In this document: piece after piece, positions 36,484-46,299 of the stretch
How the letters are laid out: each line of letters starts with the position of its first letter
Position numbering within the stretch: the first letter of the stretch is position 1
DNA from: Flavihumibacter petaseus NBRC 106054
Lineage (GTDB): Bacteria; Bacteroidota; Bacteroidia; Chitinophagales; Chitinophagaceae
Direction: 5' to 3'
Assembly (NCBI RefSeq): GCF_000974785.1
Contig: NZ_BBWV01000001.1
Coordinates: forward strand, 1,054,001-1,118,000
Length of the DNA: 64,000 nt
The notes under the pieces: generated by a model
Told to the model about the DNA's origin: nothing
Databases searched by the model: none
The model's input: the letters and a program-made list of their open reading frames with translations, nothing else
Program-made: the position numbers and the translations under genes

Positions 36484-39400
36484 ATGAAAAAAACGTGGCA
36501 ACTCCGTTTGTTCTACTTTTTGCTGCCGCTGCTAATGGCGGCACCCGCATTCTCCCAACAGGTCATTCAAGGTACAGTCACCATCAAAAAGGTTCCGCTT
36601 GCAGGTGCCACGGTGACTGTCAAGGGTACAGGAACAAGTACCCAGACCGATAGTTCCGGCCATTTTTCCCTCCAGGCGCCGGGCAACGGGAAATTGCTGA
36701 TCTCCCATGTTTCCGCCCAGTCACTGGAAATTTCCGTGAACGGACAATCTTCCCTGGCTATTGACCTCGAACCCTCCAATGGCTCCCTGGGGGAGGTAGT
36801 GGTGGTGGGGTATAATGCCCAGCGGAAAGCAACCCTCACCGGTTCTGTATCTGTTGTGAAAGGATCGGAACTGGTAAAAAGCCCCGCGGTGAATGTGAGT
36901 AACTCGCTCGCCGGCCGCTTCTCCGGGCTGATGATCAATAACCGGACGGGTGAACCCGGTTATGATGGTTCCAGTTATACCATCCGGGGCCTGGCTACTA
37001 CCGGCAACAATGATGTGCTCGTAGTGGTAGATGGTGTTCCCGGACAGATCGGTGGACTGGAACGGCTGAATCCCAACGACATTGAAAGCATCACGGTACT
37101 GAAAGACGCGTCTGCCGCGATCTATGGTAGCCGTGCGGCCAATGGCGCAATTCTCGTCACCACCAAAAGGGGTAAGTCAGGCAAGCCTTCCATTACGGCT
37201 TCCCTGAACCAGGGCTTTGCCTCTCCCACCCGCCTGCCAAAGATGGCCGATGCTGCCACCTATGCCCAGATCAACAATGAGATCGACTATTACAACTATC
37301 CGGCTGGTGGCATGAACCAGCACTACTCCAATGATGAGATCGAAAAATTCAAAAATGGCAGCGATCCCCTCAACTATCCGAATACCGACTGGGCTGCTTC
37401 AACCCTGAAGAATTCAGCTTCCCAGACCCGTGCCGACATCGGCGTTGCCGGAGGTTCTGATTTCGTTCAGTACTATCTGTCCGCCGGCTACCTGAACCAG
37501 GATGGCATTTACAAAAACGGCGTCACCAATTACAAACAGTACAACTTCCGCTCGAATATTGATGCCAGCATCACGAAAGATTTCAAAGTGGGACTTTATC
37601 TGTCCGGCCGCGAAGAAGACCGGATCTATCCCGTTGCTTCTGCAACCGACATCTTCCGGTCAATCTACAGGGCATATTCAACCATTCCTGACGTTTATCC
37701 GAATGGCCTGCCATCCATCGGCATTGAAGGCAATAACCCTGTGATGATGGCTACAGATATTGGTGGAACCAACCGGAATCCCACCCAGGTATTCAACGGC
37801 ATCCTCAAGGGCAGCCTGAATATCGCTGCGGTAAAAGGGCTTTCTGTTGATGGTTTTGCTGCTTTCGACAAATCCTGGTCTTTTGGCAAATCATTCGCCA
37901 AGCCTTATGTGCTGTACAACTACAATAAGTCCACCGATACCTATGAACCACGTGTTGTAGGTGGCGCTTCCGGAAAAGCCACACTGAATGAAAGCCAGTT
38001 CAACCAGACACAGTCTACCGTCAATTTCAAGATTAATTACCAGCGCAGCTTTGGTGACCATAACCTCAACGCCTTTGTTGGCGTTGAACAAAGCAAGCTG
38101 AAAAGCGACACCTTTGCTGCATCCAGGATCAATTTTCCGACCACGCAAACACCAGAACTTTCCCAGGGTGGTACAGCGGCAACGGACATCAACAACCTGG
38201 GCAAAAGTTTTCAGTTCACCCGCCGCAGCTTCTTCGGCAAACTTGCCTACAACTACCAGGAGAAATACCTGGTTGAACTCCAGGCGCGGTACGATGGGTC
38301 CTCCACTTTCCCCAGTGGAAGTCAGTACGGATTCTTCCCCTCAGTGTCCGCAGGCTGGCGGATCTCCCGCGAAAACTTCATGAGCGGCATCTCCTTTATC
38401 AACGACCTGAAAGTGAGAGCCTCTTATGGATCGCTGGGTAACGACAACGTGTCGCAGTTCCAGTATTTCAATAACTACAGCTTCGCCAACAACTATGTAT
38501 CCGGCGGAAGCATCACGCCTGGTATCGACCTGACCAAACTGGCCAACCCCAACATCACCTGGGAAGTTGCCCATAAAATGGACATCGGCGTAGAGGGCAC
38601 CCTGTTCAACAACCTCTATTTTGAATTCATTTATTTCAGGCAGAAACGTTCCGACATCCTGGCAACAAGAAATGCTTCCATCCCCAATGTGAGCGGTATT
38701 GTGAATCCATTTGGGTCTCCGTCACTGGTGCCTTCCGAAAACATTGGCAAGGTTGACAACAATGGCGTGGAAGCAACGCTTGGATATAGTAACCGCAAAG
38801 GGAAATTCCAGTATGGCATTTCCGGTAACATCACCTATGCCAAGAGCAAGATCGTGTTCATAGATGAAGCCCCCGGTGTATTGCCTTATCAGCAGCAGAC
38901 CGGTAAGCCCTTGAATACTTATCTGCTCTACCGCTCCATCGGAATCTTCCGTGACGCTGCCGAAATCGAAAAATATCCGCATTTGTCAGGCGCGCAGCCC
39001 GGTGACCTGATTTATGATGATTACAACAAAGACGGTGTGATCAATGCCAATGACCAGGTAAGAACAGATTACGGCAATATTCCGCTGGTTACCTATGGCG
39101 CCACCATCAACCTTGGCTACAATAACTTCGATTTCTCCATGCTGTTTGCCGGTCAGTCGAAAGTGAGCCAGTATGTACTTCCTGAATCAGGAACCATCGG
39201 TAACTTCTACAGCAGCTGGGCTGATAACCGCTGGAGCCCCAGCAACACGGGTGGCTCTTATCCCCGCGTAGATACAAGGGCTTCTTCATCAGTGAACGGT
39301 GGATTGTATCCCAATACCTTCTGGATGAACAATGCCTCCTTCCTCCGCCTGAAGAATGTTGAACTCGGCTATAACTTCTCCCGCGACTGGCTGTCAAAAG

Positions 39401-39552
39401 TTAAAATGCAGTCCCTCCGGGTATATGTGAATGCCTTCAACCTCTTTACCATCACGCAGGTGAAAGATTACGATCCGGAAGGCAGTCAGGGTTCCGGCCA
39501 GTTCTATCCGCAACAAAGAATTATCAACCTTGGATTCCAATTGAGATTCTGA
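36484..39552 (+). CDS. susC: SusC/RagA-type TonB-linked outer membrane transporter
   Basis: A 1022-residue TonB-dependent outer membrane protein that imports oligosaccharides together with SusD. Signal peptide ~1-24 (AFSQQ). Residues ~25-105 are the CarboxypepD_reg-like domain (GTVTIKKVPLAGATVTVKGT), then the plug with SusC signatures VVVGYNAQRKATLTG, LMINNRTGEPGYDG and the VVVDGVPG stretch, then a large barrel ending in Phe (LGFQLRF). No N-terminal STN sensor domain is present, consistent with control by the HTCS and not by a sigma/anti-sigma pair. SusD follows 22 bases on. Confidence 0.97.
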   Translation: MKKTWQLRLFYFLLPLLMAAPAFSQQVIQGTVTIKKVPLAGATVTVKGTGTSTQTDSSGHFSLQAPGNGKLLISHVSAQSLEISVNGQSSLAIDLEPSNGSLGEVVVVGYNAQRKATLTGSVSVVKGSELVKSPAVNVSNSLAGRFSGLMINNRTGEPGYDGSSYTIRGLATTGNNDVLVVVDGVPGQIGGLERLNPNDIESITVLKDASAAIYGSRAANGAILVTTKRGKSGKPSITASLNQGFASPTRLPKMADAATYAQINNEIDYYNYPAGGMNQHYSNDEIEKFKNGSDPLNYPNTDWAASTLKNSASQTRADIGVAGGSDFVQYYLSAGYLNQDGIYKNGVTNYKQYNFRSNIDASITKDFKVGLYLSGREEDRIYPVASATDIFRSIYRAYSTIPDVYPNGLPSIGIEGNNPVMMATDIGGTNRNPTQVFNGILKGSLNIAAVKGLSVDGFAAFDKSWSFGKSFAKPYVLYNYNKSTDTYEPRVVGGASGKATLNESQFNQTQSTVNFKINYQRSFGDHNLNAFVGVEQSKLKSDTFAASRINFPTTQTPELSQGGTAATDINNLGKSFQFTRRSFFGKLAYNYQEKYLVELQARYDGSSTFPSGSQYGFFPSVSAGWRISRENFMSGISFINDLKVRASYGSLGNDNVSQFQYFNNYSFANNYVSGGSITPGIDLTKLANPNITWEVAHKMDIGVEGTLFNNLYFEFIYFRQKRSDILATRNASIPNVSGIVNPFGSPSLVPSENIGKVDNNGVEATLGYSNRKGKFQYGISGNITYAKSKIVFIDEAPGVLPYQQQTGKPLNTYLLYRSIGIFRDAAEIEKYPHLSGAQPGDLIYDDYNKDGVINANDQVRTDYGNIPLVTYGATINLGYNNFDFSMLFAGQSKVSQYVLPESGTIGNFYSSWADNRWSPSNTGGSYPRVDTRASSSVNGGLYPNTFWMNNASFLRLKNVELGYNFSRDWLSKVKMQSLRVYVNAFNLFTITQVKDYDPEGSQGSGQFYPQQRIINLGFQLRF

Positions 39553-39574
39553 TTTCCACCCTAAAAAATTAGAC

Positions 39575-41245
39575 ATGAAACATAATATGTATAAAATCAT
39601 GCTGGCGGTGGCAACAGGCCTTCTGGCTTTCACCTCCTGCAAAAAGGATTATCTTGATATCACTCCGACTGATCGCGTGTCGGAAACGGCGCTCCTTTCT
39701 GACTCTGTTTTGTTTGAATCTTTTGTAACCAACCGTTATCTCGGCGCAAGGCTGCAGGACAAGGAAGATATCCCCGGATTCGGCCGGGGCTTTACCTGGG
39801 CGATGTGGTCTTCCCTCAGTGACGAGTGTATTTACAACAACGATGACAACACCTGGGTGATCGTTCGCGGATTGATGGCGCCGGAAAATCTCGGTATTGC
39901 CGGTACGGTTTGGGGCAGAAGTTACCGGAGTATCCGGGAATGTAATTTCGCCCTGGGCAATATCGATAAAGTGAGCATGGATGCCGGTCACAAGGCAGCG
40001 ATGGTTGCCGAACTGCGTTTCATCCGTGCCTACCGCTACTTTGACCTCGTTACCAACTATGGTGGTGTGGTGCTGCTGGGTGACAAAGTGTACAACCTGG
40101 GAGACGACTTTTCCGGTGATGATTTGTATACCCGCGCATCTATCCAGGATTGCGTCAATTATATCCTGAGTGAACTGACCGCCGCCGCCGCCGGATTGCC
40201 AGCCTCCAACAGTAGTAACTGGAAACTCGGTCGTGCTACCAATGGTGCTGCACTGGCACTCAAAGCCAGAATGGCGCTGTATGCCGCAAGCCCGCTGTAT
40301 AATGCAGGCACATGGGCTGATGCGGCCACTGCAGCCAAAGCGGTTATGGATCTTGGCCGATACAGCATTTATGGTGGTGGTTACCGCGAACTTTTCCTGA
40401 CACCGGAAAACAACGAGATCATCTTTGAAAGGCTTTACACCAAGAACGCCAGCCACTTCCCGCTGGAAATTGCGTGCGCACCAAATGGTTATGGTGGCTG
40501 GGGTGGCAACACCCCGCTGCAGAACCTGGTGGACGATTACGAAATGGATAACGGTAAAGCCATCGATGAGCCCGGATCCGGCTACAACGAACAAAATCCC
40601 TATGTGAACCGCGACCCGCGTTTCGCCGCATCTATCCTCTATAACGGTGCCCCCTATCGCGGACGCAATGTAGAAACATTCCTTCCCGGAGGCCGAGACA
40701 GTAAGGACGGTAACGAGAACTGGAATACATCCAAAACAGGGTATGTGATGCTGAAGTTCCTGAACGACGCCTATCCGATCGACAACCCCTGGGATGTGGC
40801 GGGCTTCCAACCCTGGATCTATATGCGCTATGCAGAAGTGCTGCTGAACTATGCGGAAGCACAGAACGAAGCAGTTGGACCTGATGCATCTGTTTATGCA
40901 GCAGTGAACCAGATCCGTCAAAGAGCCAGCGTAGAGATGCCCGGACTTCCCGCCGGATTGAGCCAGGAAGAAATGCGCGAGCGTATCCGCAATGAGCGCC
41001 GTGTGGAACTTGCCTTCGAAGAACACCGTTTCTATGATGTCCGCCGCTGGAAGATCGCCATGCAGACAGAGAATGTACCCGCTTATGGCATCGATATCCA
41101 GAAGCAGTCCAACGGCACCCTGGTGTACAGTCGCAAGGAAGCCATCACCGGAAGGAAATTTGAAGAGCAACATTACTGGCTGCCGATACCGCGTGCAGAA
41201 ATTCAGGCGCTCAACGGCAAAATCACACAGAATCCCGGTTATTGA
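39575..41245 (+). CDS. susD: SusD/RagB-type surface glycan-binding lipoprotein
   Basis: A 556-residue lipoprotein with a signal peptide and lipid-attachment Cys22 (AFTSCKKDYLDI). It has the typical SusD TPR scaffold: ECNFALGNID, LRFIRAYRYFDLVTNYG near residue 150, ALKARMALYAASPLYN, YMRYAEVLLNYAEAQNEA and the C-terminal RNERRVELAFEEHRFYDVRRW. It covers the SusC channel and delivers glycan to it. No SusE/SusF-like extra binding protein follows; the next gene is a glycoside hydrolase. Confidence 0.97.
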   Translation: MKHNMYKIMLAVATGLLAFTSCKKDYLDITPTDRVSETALLSDSVLFESFVTNRYLGARLQDKEDIPGFGRGFTWAMWSSLSDECIYNNDDNTWVIVRGLMAPENLGIAGTVWGRSYRSIRECNFALGNIDKVSMDAGHKAAMVAELRFIRAYRYFDLVTNYGGVVLLGDKVYNLGDDFSGDDLYTRASIQDCVNYILSELTAAAAGLPASNSSNWKLGRATNGAALALKARMALYAASPLYNAGTWADAATAAKAVMDLGRYSIYGGGYRELFLTPENNEIIFERLYTKNASHFPLEIACAPNGYGGWGGNTPLQNLVDDYEMDNGKAIDEPGSGYNEQNPYVNRDPRFAASILYNGAPYRGRNVETFLPGGRDSKDGNENWNTSKTGYVMLKFLNDAYPIDNPWDVAGFQPWIYMRYAEVLLNYAEAQNEAVGPDASVYAAVNQIRQRASVEMPGLPAGLSQEEMRERIRNERRVELAFEEHRFYDVRRWKIAMQTENVPAYGIDIQKQSNGTLVYSRKEAITGRKFEEQHYWLPIPRAEIQALNGKITQNPGY

Positions 41246-41262
41246 TCTCAGACCATCTGATT

Positions 41263-42765
41263 ATGTTTTTTTACCCTTCGCCTTTTATCATCTTCCTGGT
41301 CACCTGCTGGTTGCAGCTGTCTGCAGGAACTTCATCCTCCGATACCCTGATTCGTGTTCAAACCGACATCAATCAACGGTTCCAGGTGATGGAAAACTTT
41401 GCAGCATCTGATGCCTGGGCCTGCCAGTTTACCGGTAAGTGGGCTGATAGCAGCCGGAACCGTATGGCAGACCTGCTGTTCAGCATGGATACTACCGCCA
41501 ACGGGCAACCGAAAGGTATCGGCCTTACCATGTGGCGGTTCAACATCGGCGCCGGCAGTGGACAGCAGGGTGATAAAAGTGGTATAAAGCAGGTCTGGCG
41601 AAGGGCGGAATCTTTCCTGGAACCGGATGGCTCCTACAACTGGGATCGCCAGTCGGGTCAAATCTGGTTCCTGGAAGCCGCCCAAAAAAGAGGGGTTAAA
41701 CAGTTTCTCGCATTTTTAAATAGCCCACCCGTAAACTTTACCAAAAACAACAAGGCATTTGCCACTGCAGGGGCATCCAACCTCGATCCATACCAGTATA
41801 AGGCAGTAGCGGCTTATACAGCAGCGGTTATCCGCGGCGTTTATAAAAAAACAGGTATACGCTTTGATTATATTAGCCCCGTTAATGAGCCGCAATGGGA
41901 CTGGAGTGATGGCGGACAGGAAGGATGCCCTTATAGTAATCGTGAAATTTTCGGACTTACGCAGGCATTGAGCCAGACACTCATCGCCGAAGGACTCGAT
42001 ACCAGGATCATCCTTCCCGAATCTGCACATTATGGCTATGTGCTGGCAGACCGCGACAAACCCGGTAAAGGCAACCAGATCGATACTTTTTTTGACGGCA
42101 CCTCTCCCTTCTACCTGGGTGGAATGCCTAACCTGCACAAGCGGATTGCGGCGCACAGTTATTTCACTACTTCTCCGGATACCCTGGCCGTCAGCGTCAG
42201 GAAAATGATTGCTGCCAGGATCGCAGCACATCCGGGACTCGGCTTCTGGCAATCCGAATATTGCATCCTTGGCGATAATGAAGGAGAGATCAATGGCGAC
42301 AAACGTGACCTTGGCATGACTTCCGCCCTGTATGTGGCGCGTGTACTGCACCGTGACCTCGTATATGCAAATGCCTCCGCCTGGCAGTGGTGGCTGGCCA
42401 TTTCACCCTTCAACTACAAAGACGGCCTGGTATACATCGACGAAAACACTGAAAAAGGTCAGGTTTACGATAGCAAGATGCTCTGGACAGTTGGTAACTA
42501 CAGCCGGTTCGTACGACCCGGAATGGTAAGGATCGCCGCCCAGGTACCCGGACTGGATGCAGCCGCTTTTTACGATAGTACCACACAGAATCAGGTGCTG
42601 GTGCTGACCAACCAGGGCAAAGCCCCAAAAAAAATACAGCTTCCGGCCAACACCCGTGAAATCTGGCTCACCGATAAACTTCACAACCTCGAAAAGATCC
42701 TTCCAAAAGACAGGAGACTGGAAATCCCCGCTGAAAGCATTACTACACTGATCATTCACTCCTGA
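41263..42765 (+). CDS. Exported glycoside hydrolase, GH30
   Basis: A 500-residue GH30 enzyme with signal peptide. The start is taken as ATG at 41263 (MFFYPSPF); an in-frame TTG at 41242 would overlap susD but adds a non-signal-like leader. Motifs: ENFAASDAWACQF, TMWRFNIGAGS, LNSPPVNFTKN, ISPVNEPQWDW with acid/base Glu209, and FWQSEYCI with nucleophile Glu332 (numbered from 41263). The pattern is closest in memory to endo-beta-1,6-galactanases or glucanases of GH30; subfamily cannot be fixed by eye. It is the enzyme directly following susCD and overlaps the convergent permease gene by 14 bases. Confidence 0.9.
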   Translation: MFFYPSPFIIFLVTCWLQLSAGTSSSDTLIRVQTDINQRFQVMENFAASDAWACQFTGKWADSSRNRMADLLFSMDTTANGQPKGIGLTMWRFNIGAGSGQQGDKSGIKQVWRRAESFLEPDGSYNWDRQSGQIWFLEAAQKRGVKQFLAFLNSPPVNFTKNNKAFATAGASNLDPYQYKAVAAYTAAVIRGVYKKTGIRFDYISPVNEPQWDWSDGGQEGCPYSNREIFGLTQALSQTLIAEGLDTRIILPESAHYGYVLADRDKPGKGNQIDTFFDGTSPFYLGGMPNLHKRIAAHSYFTTSPDTLAVSVRKMIAARIAAHPGLGFWQSEYCILGDNEGEINGDKRDLGMTSALYVARVLHRDLVYANASAWQWWLAISPFNYKDGLVYIDENTEKGQVYDSKMLWTVGNYSRFVRPGMVRIAAQVPGLDAAAFYDSTTQNQVLVLTNQGKAPKKIQLPANTREIWLTDKLHNLEKILPKDRRLEIPAESITTLIIHS

Positions 42766-45199
42766 GTGAACGGGCGGGATTAATCCATGCTATCCGGATC
42801 GCCTGTGAACCTATAGTAACGATGGCGGCAAACAATGCAATGCTTCCTGCTATCGCAAACATCCACCATTCAAGGTCAACGCGGTAAACAAAGGCCTGAA
42901 GCCAACGCTTCATTGCCCACCAGGATAGCGGTCCGGCCAGCAATAAGGAAACCGCCACCAGGTAAACAAAATCCTTCGACAAAAGTGATGTTACCTGGAA
43001 AGTGGTTGCTCCCAATACTTTCCGCACACCAATCTCCCGTGTACGTTGCTCAACAGAAAATGCGGCCAGGCCCAGCAAGCCCAAACAGGCGATTACGATG
43101 GCAATCAACGTAAAATAGTTGATCAGGCTTGCTGTTTTCTGCTCTTTCGCATAATGCTTGTAAAACTGTTGATCGAGAAACGAAAAATCGAAAGGCACAT
43201 CAGGATGCAAAGCCAGCCATTTACTGCCGATCTTTTTCAGCAGGTTGCTATAGTTGGTAGTGCTGAGGCTGGCAATACAAAACCCAAACCTGTTGCCGAA
43301 AGATTCTGTTGTAAAACCAAAAGGCCGGATCGTATGATGCAGGCTTTCGTAATGAAAGTTCCGAACCACGCCTACGATGGTCATTGCCCCCTTATTATTA
43401 TTTACATCATACCGGATTGTTTTTCCGATTGCCTGTTGCGAAGTAAACCCCAGTTGTTTTACAGCCGCTTCATTCACTATAATTGAACTGGAATCCAGGT
43501 GGAAATCTTTCGAAAAACTTCTCCCGGCGACCAATTGAATGCCCAAGGTTTCGATATAATTTTCCTCCACGGCTGCCAGGTGGATATCAACATTGTCCGC
43601 AGCAGTCTTGCCTTCCGGAAAGAACAGCATATCATTAAGATTCGTGGCGCCGGGGTATGCCGAAGCGCTGGTTACTGAAGTGATCTCCGGAAGTTGCAGC
43701 AACGCGTTTCGCAAAGTCTGGTAATTGTCCTCACTGTTCAGATAACTTTTTTGAAGGGGAATGATCAGCTGTTGCTGTTGCCGGAAACCCAGCGACTGCG
43801 AACGTACATACGACAGCTGATGGTGGATCACGATCGCTGCAAGAATAAGGCAGGCAGATACAGTAAACTGGAAGACGACCAATCCCCGCCGGATGGCAGT
43901 TGCTGTAAATCCGGCCAGCAGTCTGCCTTTCAGGGTGCCAATAGGGCGGAAAGATGAGAGATAAAATGCAGGATAACATCCTGCGAGAAAACCTGTGGTA
44001 ACGGTAAGCAACACCATCCATCCAATTGCAGCGTACTGATCTGAAATCCGGATACCTTTACCGGTAAGCTGATTGAACAACGGTAATAGAAACTGAACGG
44101 CAACCACCGCAATAACCAACGAAAGCATCGACACCACCATAGACTCTGCTAGAAATTGCCGGATCAGGGAAACCCGGCCTGCACCCATTACTTTCCGAAG
44201 ACCGACTTCCCTGGCGCGCCTTTCCGACCGGGCCGTGGACAGGTTCACAAAATTGACACAGGCGATCAGCATCAGAAACAATCCAATCGATCCAAGAATA
44301 TAAAGCGACTGAATATCTCCATTTGCCATTAATTCATTGGGCATCGCGGAATGCAGGTAAATGTCCGGCATTGCCTGAAGGCGCAGTCTTTGCCAGAATC
44401 CTGCGGCCTTCATCGACCCGCCTGCTTTGGCCTGGAACAGTGCATTGATCTTTTCACCGGTTTTCTGGAAATCGGACTGGTCTTTGAGTTTGACATAGGT
44501 GTGAAACACATTATTGCCAATGAAACTGGTCTGCTGATCCACCCATTGGGACATATCGCCATTCTGCATGCTCAGAAAATAGTTGGCGGGTAAATGCGAT
44601 TTCTGGAAAGCAGGATCAAATACACCAGTAACCACATAGGCGAACGGCCCGAAAGGCGTCTGGATAGTCAGCGTTTTTCCAATGGGATTGACCGGCTGCC
44701 CGTTATTTACAGGAAAGAATTTATCCGCCATGGTACTGGAGATTACCACACTGTTAGGCTGTTGTAGTGAAGTGGCCGGGGTGCCGTAAAGGAACCTGTA
44801 GGTAAAAATTTCGAAAAATTCAGCATCAACGTAGTAGCCATTGGTTTCAAAGAATTGTTTTTTGATGCCGGACTGCTCATGAGAAACCAGCATTGTAGAT
44901 ATATCCGGAAAGGTGAGTATCCTGGCGGCCTTCTCCACTTCCGGCATGCCGCCTTTAATAGCAGCAGCAACAGGTGCAGCGGAGGCTGCCCAGGTTTCTC
45001 CTTTGCTGTTATCGGAATAAATGCGGTAAACCCGGTTTCCCGACTCATGACGGGTATCGTAACTACTTTCGTCAAGGATATACAGCAGGATCATGAAGCA
45101 GGTGGCAAGCCCCATTGCCAGTCCCACGATATTGATCCCCGAAAAGGTCTTGTTATGGCGCAGCTGACGGAGGCCGACGCGGAAAAAGTGCTGGATCAT
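42752..45199 (-). CDS. MacB/FtsX-type ABC transporter permease
   Basis: An 815-residue permease with two MacB-like periplasmic domains and two FtsX-like membrane halves. The start is placed at the ATG at 45199 (MIQHFFRVGLRQLRHNK), since the upstream 58 codons do not resemble the family. The first TM follows at NIVGLAMGLATCFMILLY; the signature ERRAREVGLRKVMGAGR appears mid-protein and EQRTREIGVRKVLGAT near the end. The chain ends NPARSLRSE. No ATPase gene is next to it. Such solo permeases are common in Bacteroidota; efflux of peptides or lipids is possible but unproven. It sits inverted inside the polysaccharide locus. Confidence 0.94.
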   Translation of the reverse strand: MIQHFFRVGLRQLRHNKTFSGINIVGLAMGLATCFMILLYILDESSYDTRHESGNRVYRIYSDNSKGETWAASAAPVAAAIKGGMPEVEKAARILTFPDISTMLVSHEQSGIKKQFFETNGYYVDAEFFEIFTYRFLYGTPATSLQQPNSVVISSTMADKFFPVNNGQPVNPIGKTLTIQTPFGPFAYVVTGVFDPAFQKSHLPANYFLSMQNGDMSQWVDQQTSFIGNNVFHTYVKLKDQSDFQKTGEKINALFQAKAGGSMKAAGFWQRLRLQAMPDIYLHSAMPNELMANGDIQSLYILGSIGLFLMLIACVNFVNLSTARSERRAREVGLRKVMGAGRVSLIRQFLAESMVVSMLSLVIAVVAVQFLLPLFNQLTGKGIRISDQYAAIGWMVLLTVTTGFLAGCYPAFYLSSFRPIGTLKGRLLAGFTATAIRRGLVVFQFTVSACLILAAIVIHHQLSYVRSQSLGFRQQQQLIIPLQKSYLNSEDNYQTLRNALLQLPEITSVTSASAYPGATNLNDMLFFPEGKTAADNVDIHLAAVEENYIETLGIQLVAGRSFSKDFHLDSSSIIVNEAAVKQLGFTSQQAIGKTIRYDVNNNKGAMTIVGVVRNFHYESLHHTIRPFGFTTESFGNRFGFCIASLSTTNYSNLLKKIGSKWLALHPDVPFDFSFLDQQFYKHYAKEQKTASLINYFTLIAIVIACLGLLGLAAFSVEQRTREIGVRKVLGATTFQVTSLLSKDFVYLVAVSLLLAGPLSWWAMKRWLQAFVYRVDLEWWMFAIAGSIALFAAIVTIGSQAIRIAWINPARSLRSE

Positions 45200-45399
45200 G
45201 GTAAAATTCCATCCCAAACCATACCAATCAGGTATCTTATTGAGATGCAGCAATTTATGAGCAGGTGCCTGATATTCCCTGTCCGCTGACGATACAGTGA
45301 CTGTCCAGAAAGGAACAAGCATCTGTGTCGAACGTCGTTTGAGCGAACGATTGCATATGGACGAAACCAGCATATCAGCTACCTTGGGATATAACCAGA

Positions 45400-46203
45400 A
45401 TGCCCATGCGCAAAATATCCGCTCTCAATATACTATTCACTTTATGCTTCCTTGCCTGCCAGACAGCATCAATACACAAATCCTCCCAACCGCCTTTCAC
45501 CCGGCTGATTTGGAGCGACGAGTTCCATCACGCAGATCTTGACAGCGGGAAATGGACACGGATCACCGCCAACACAGCCGACTGGGGAAAGCATATGACC
45601 ACTGACCCTGCCTGTTTCGGGTGGGAAAACGATTGCCTCGTGCTGAAAGGGATCAATAATCCTGACACCACCACAGACAAACGCCCGTTCCTCACCGGCG
45701 GCATTTATACGAAAGACAAATTCAGCTTTACCTACGGACGAGTTGAAATCCGCGCAAAGTTCAAATCGGCACAGGGTGCATGGCCCGCCTTCTGGATGCT
45801 CGGTGCCAACACGATCCACGGCGGTTACCCAAAGAACGGGGAGATCGACATCATGGAACACCTGAACTACGACGACAGCATCTACCAGACCATTCACTCC
45901 TGGTATACCCTCGAACTGAAACAGAAGACCAACCCGCAGCATTTTGGAAAAGCTGCCATTCAGCAGGATGCCTTCAACACCTATGCGCTGGAACGGACGC
46001 CTGACTATCTCTCCTTCTCAGTGAACGGCAAAGAGACCTTCCGTTACCCCCGCCGTATTGATGTGGACAGCAGCCAGTGGCCCTTCGACCAGCCATTCTA
46101 CCTGCTCATTGATCAGCAACTCGGTGGTTCGTGGGTTGGATCGGTAAATCCCTCATCCTTACCCGCTTATATTTATCTTGATTGGGTGCGGATCTACCAG
46201 TAA
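45400..46203 (+). CDS. Lipoprotein glycoside hydrolase, GH16 (beta-glucanase type)
   Basis: A 267-residue GH16 enzyme with a lipoprotein signal (FLACQT, Cys20), so probably on the outer membrane. The GH16 fold begins LIWSDEFHHADLDSGKW, and the catalytic motif is GEIDIMEHLNY, with nucleophile Glu148 and acid/base Glu153. This ExDxxE form is the laminarinase/beta-1,3(4)-glucanase type, though agarase and galactanase relatives share it. It lies 200 bases beyond the inverted permease and may still belong to the susCD-GH30 locus, which would then process a beta-1,3/1,6-linked glucan or galactan. Confidence 0.92.
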   Translation: MPMRKISALNILFTLCFLACQTASIHKSSQPPFTRLIWSDEFHHADLDSGKWTRITANTADWGKHMTTDPACFGWENDCLVLKGINNPDTTTDKRPFLTGGIYTKDKFSFTYGRVEIRAKFKSAQGAWPAFWMLGANTIHGGYPKNGEIDIMEHLNYDDSIYQTIHSWYTLELKQKTNPQHFGKAAIQQDAFNTYALERTPDYLSFSVNGKETFRYPRRIDVDSSQWPFDQPFYLLIDQQLGGSWVGSVNPSSLPAYIYLDWVRIYQ

Positions 46204-46283
46204 ACGGGTCAAAACCACCCGCGTTAACCATTATTTTACAATACAGGGGGTACCGGCTCTTGCTTTCCGGGAGCATTCTTTTA

Positions 46284-46291
46284 TATTTTTG
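46284..46291 (+). promoter_or_regulatory. Putative -7 promoter element of the RND efflux operon
   Basis: TATTTTTG matches TAnnTTTG exactly. It ends 9 bases before the first ATG of the small acidic protein (46300), so transcripts would be almost leaderless or translation would begin at the inner ATG at 46333. Confidence 0.4.
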
Positions 46292-46299
46292 CCTCCCAA

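Noticed and set aside
39569-41173. 534-codon open frame antisense to susD
   Set aside because: It is fully covered by the certain SusD frame on the other strand and its translation is Cys/His-rich without family motifs; such long antisense frames arise from codon bias.
41242-41262. TTG start for the GH30 gene overlapping susD
   Set aside because: The ATG at 41263 gives a cleaner signal peptide; TTG adds seven polar residues.
45200-45373. 58-residue N-terminal extension of the MacB-type permease
   Set aside because: The extension has no similarity to the family, which begins at the MIQHFFRVGLRQL segment.
46204-46235. Hairpin after the GH16 gene
   Set aside because: The stem is short and interrupted (AACGGGT/ACCCGCGTT) and there is no T-run.
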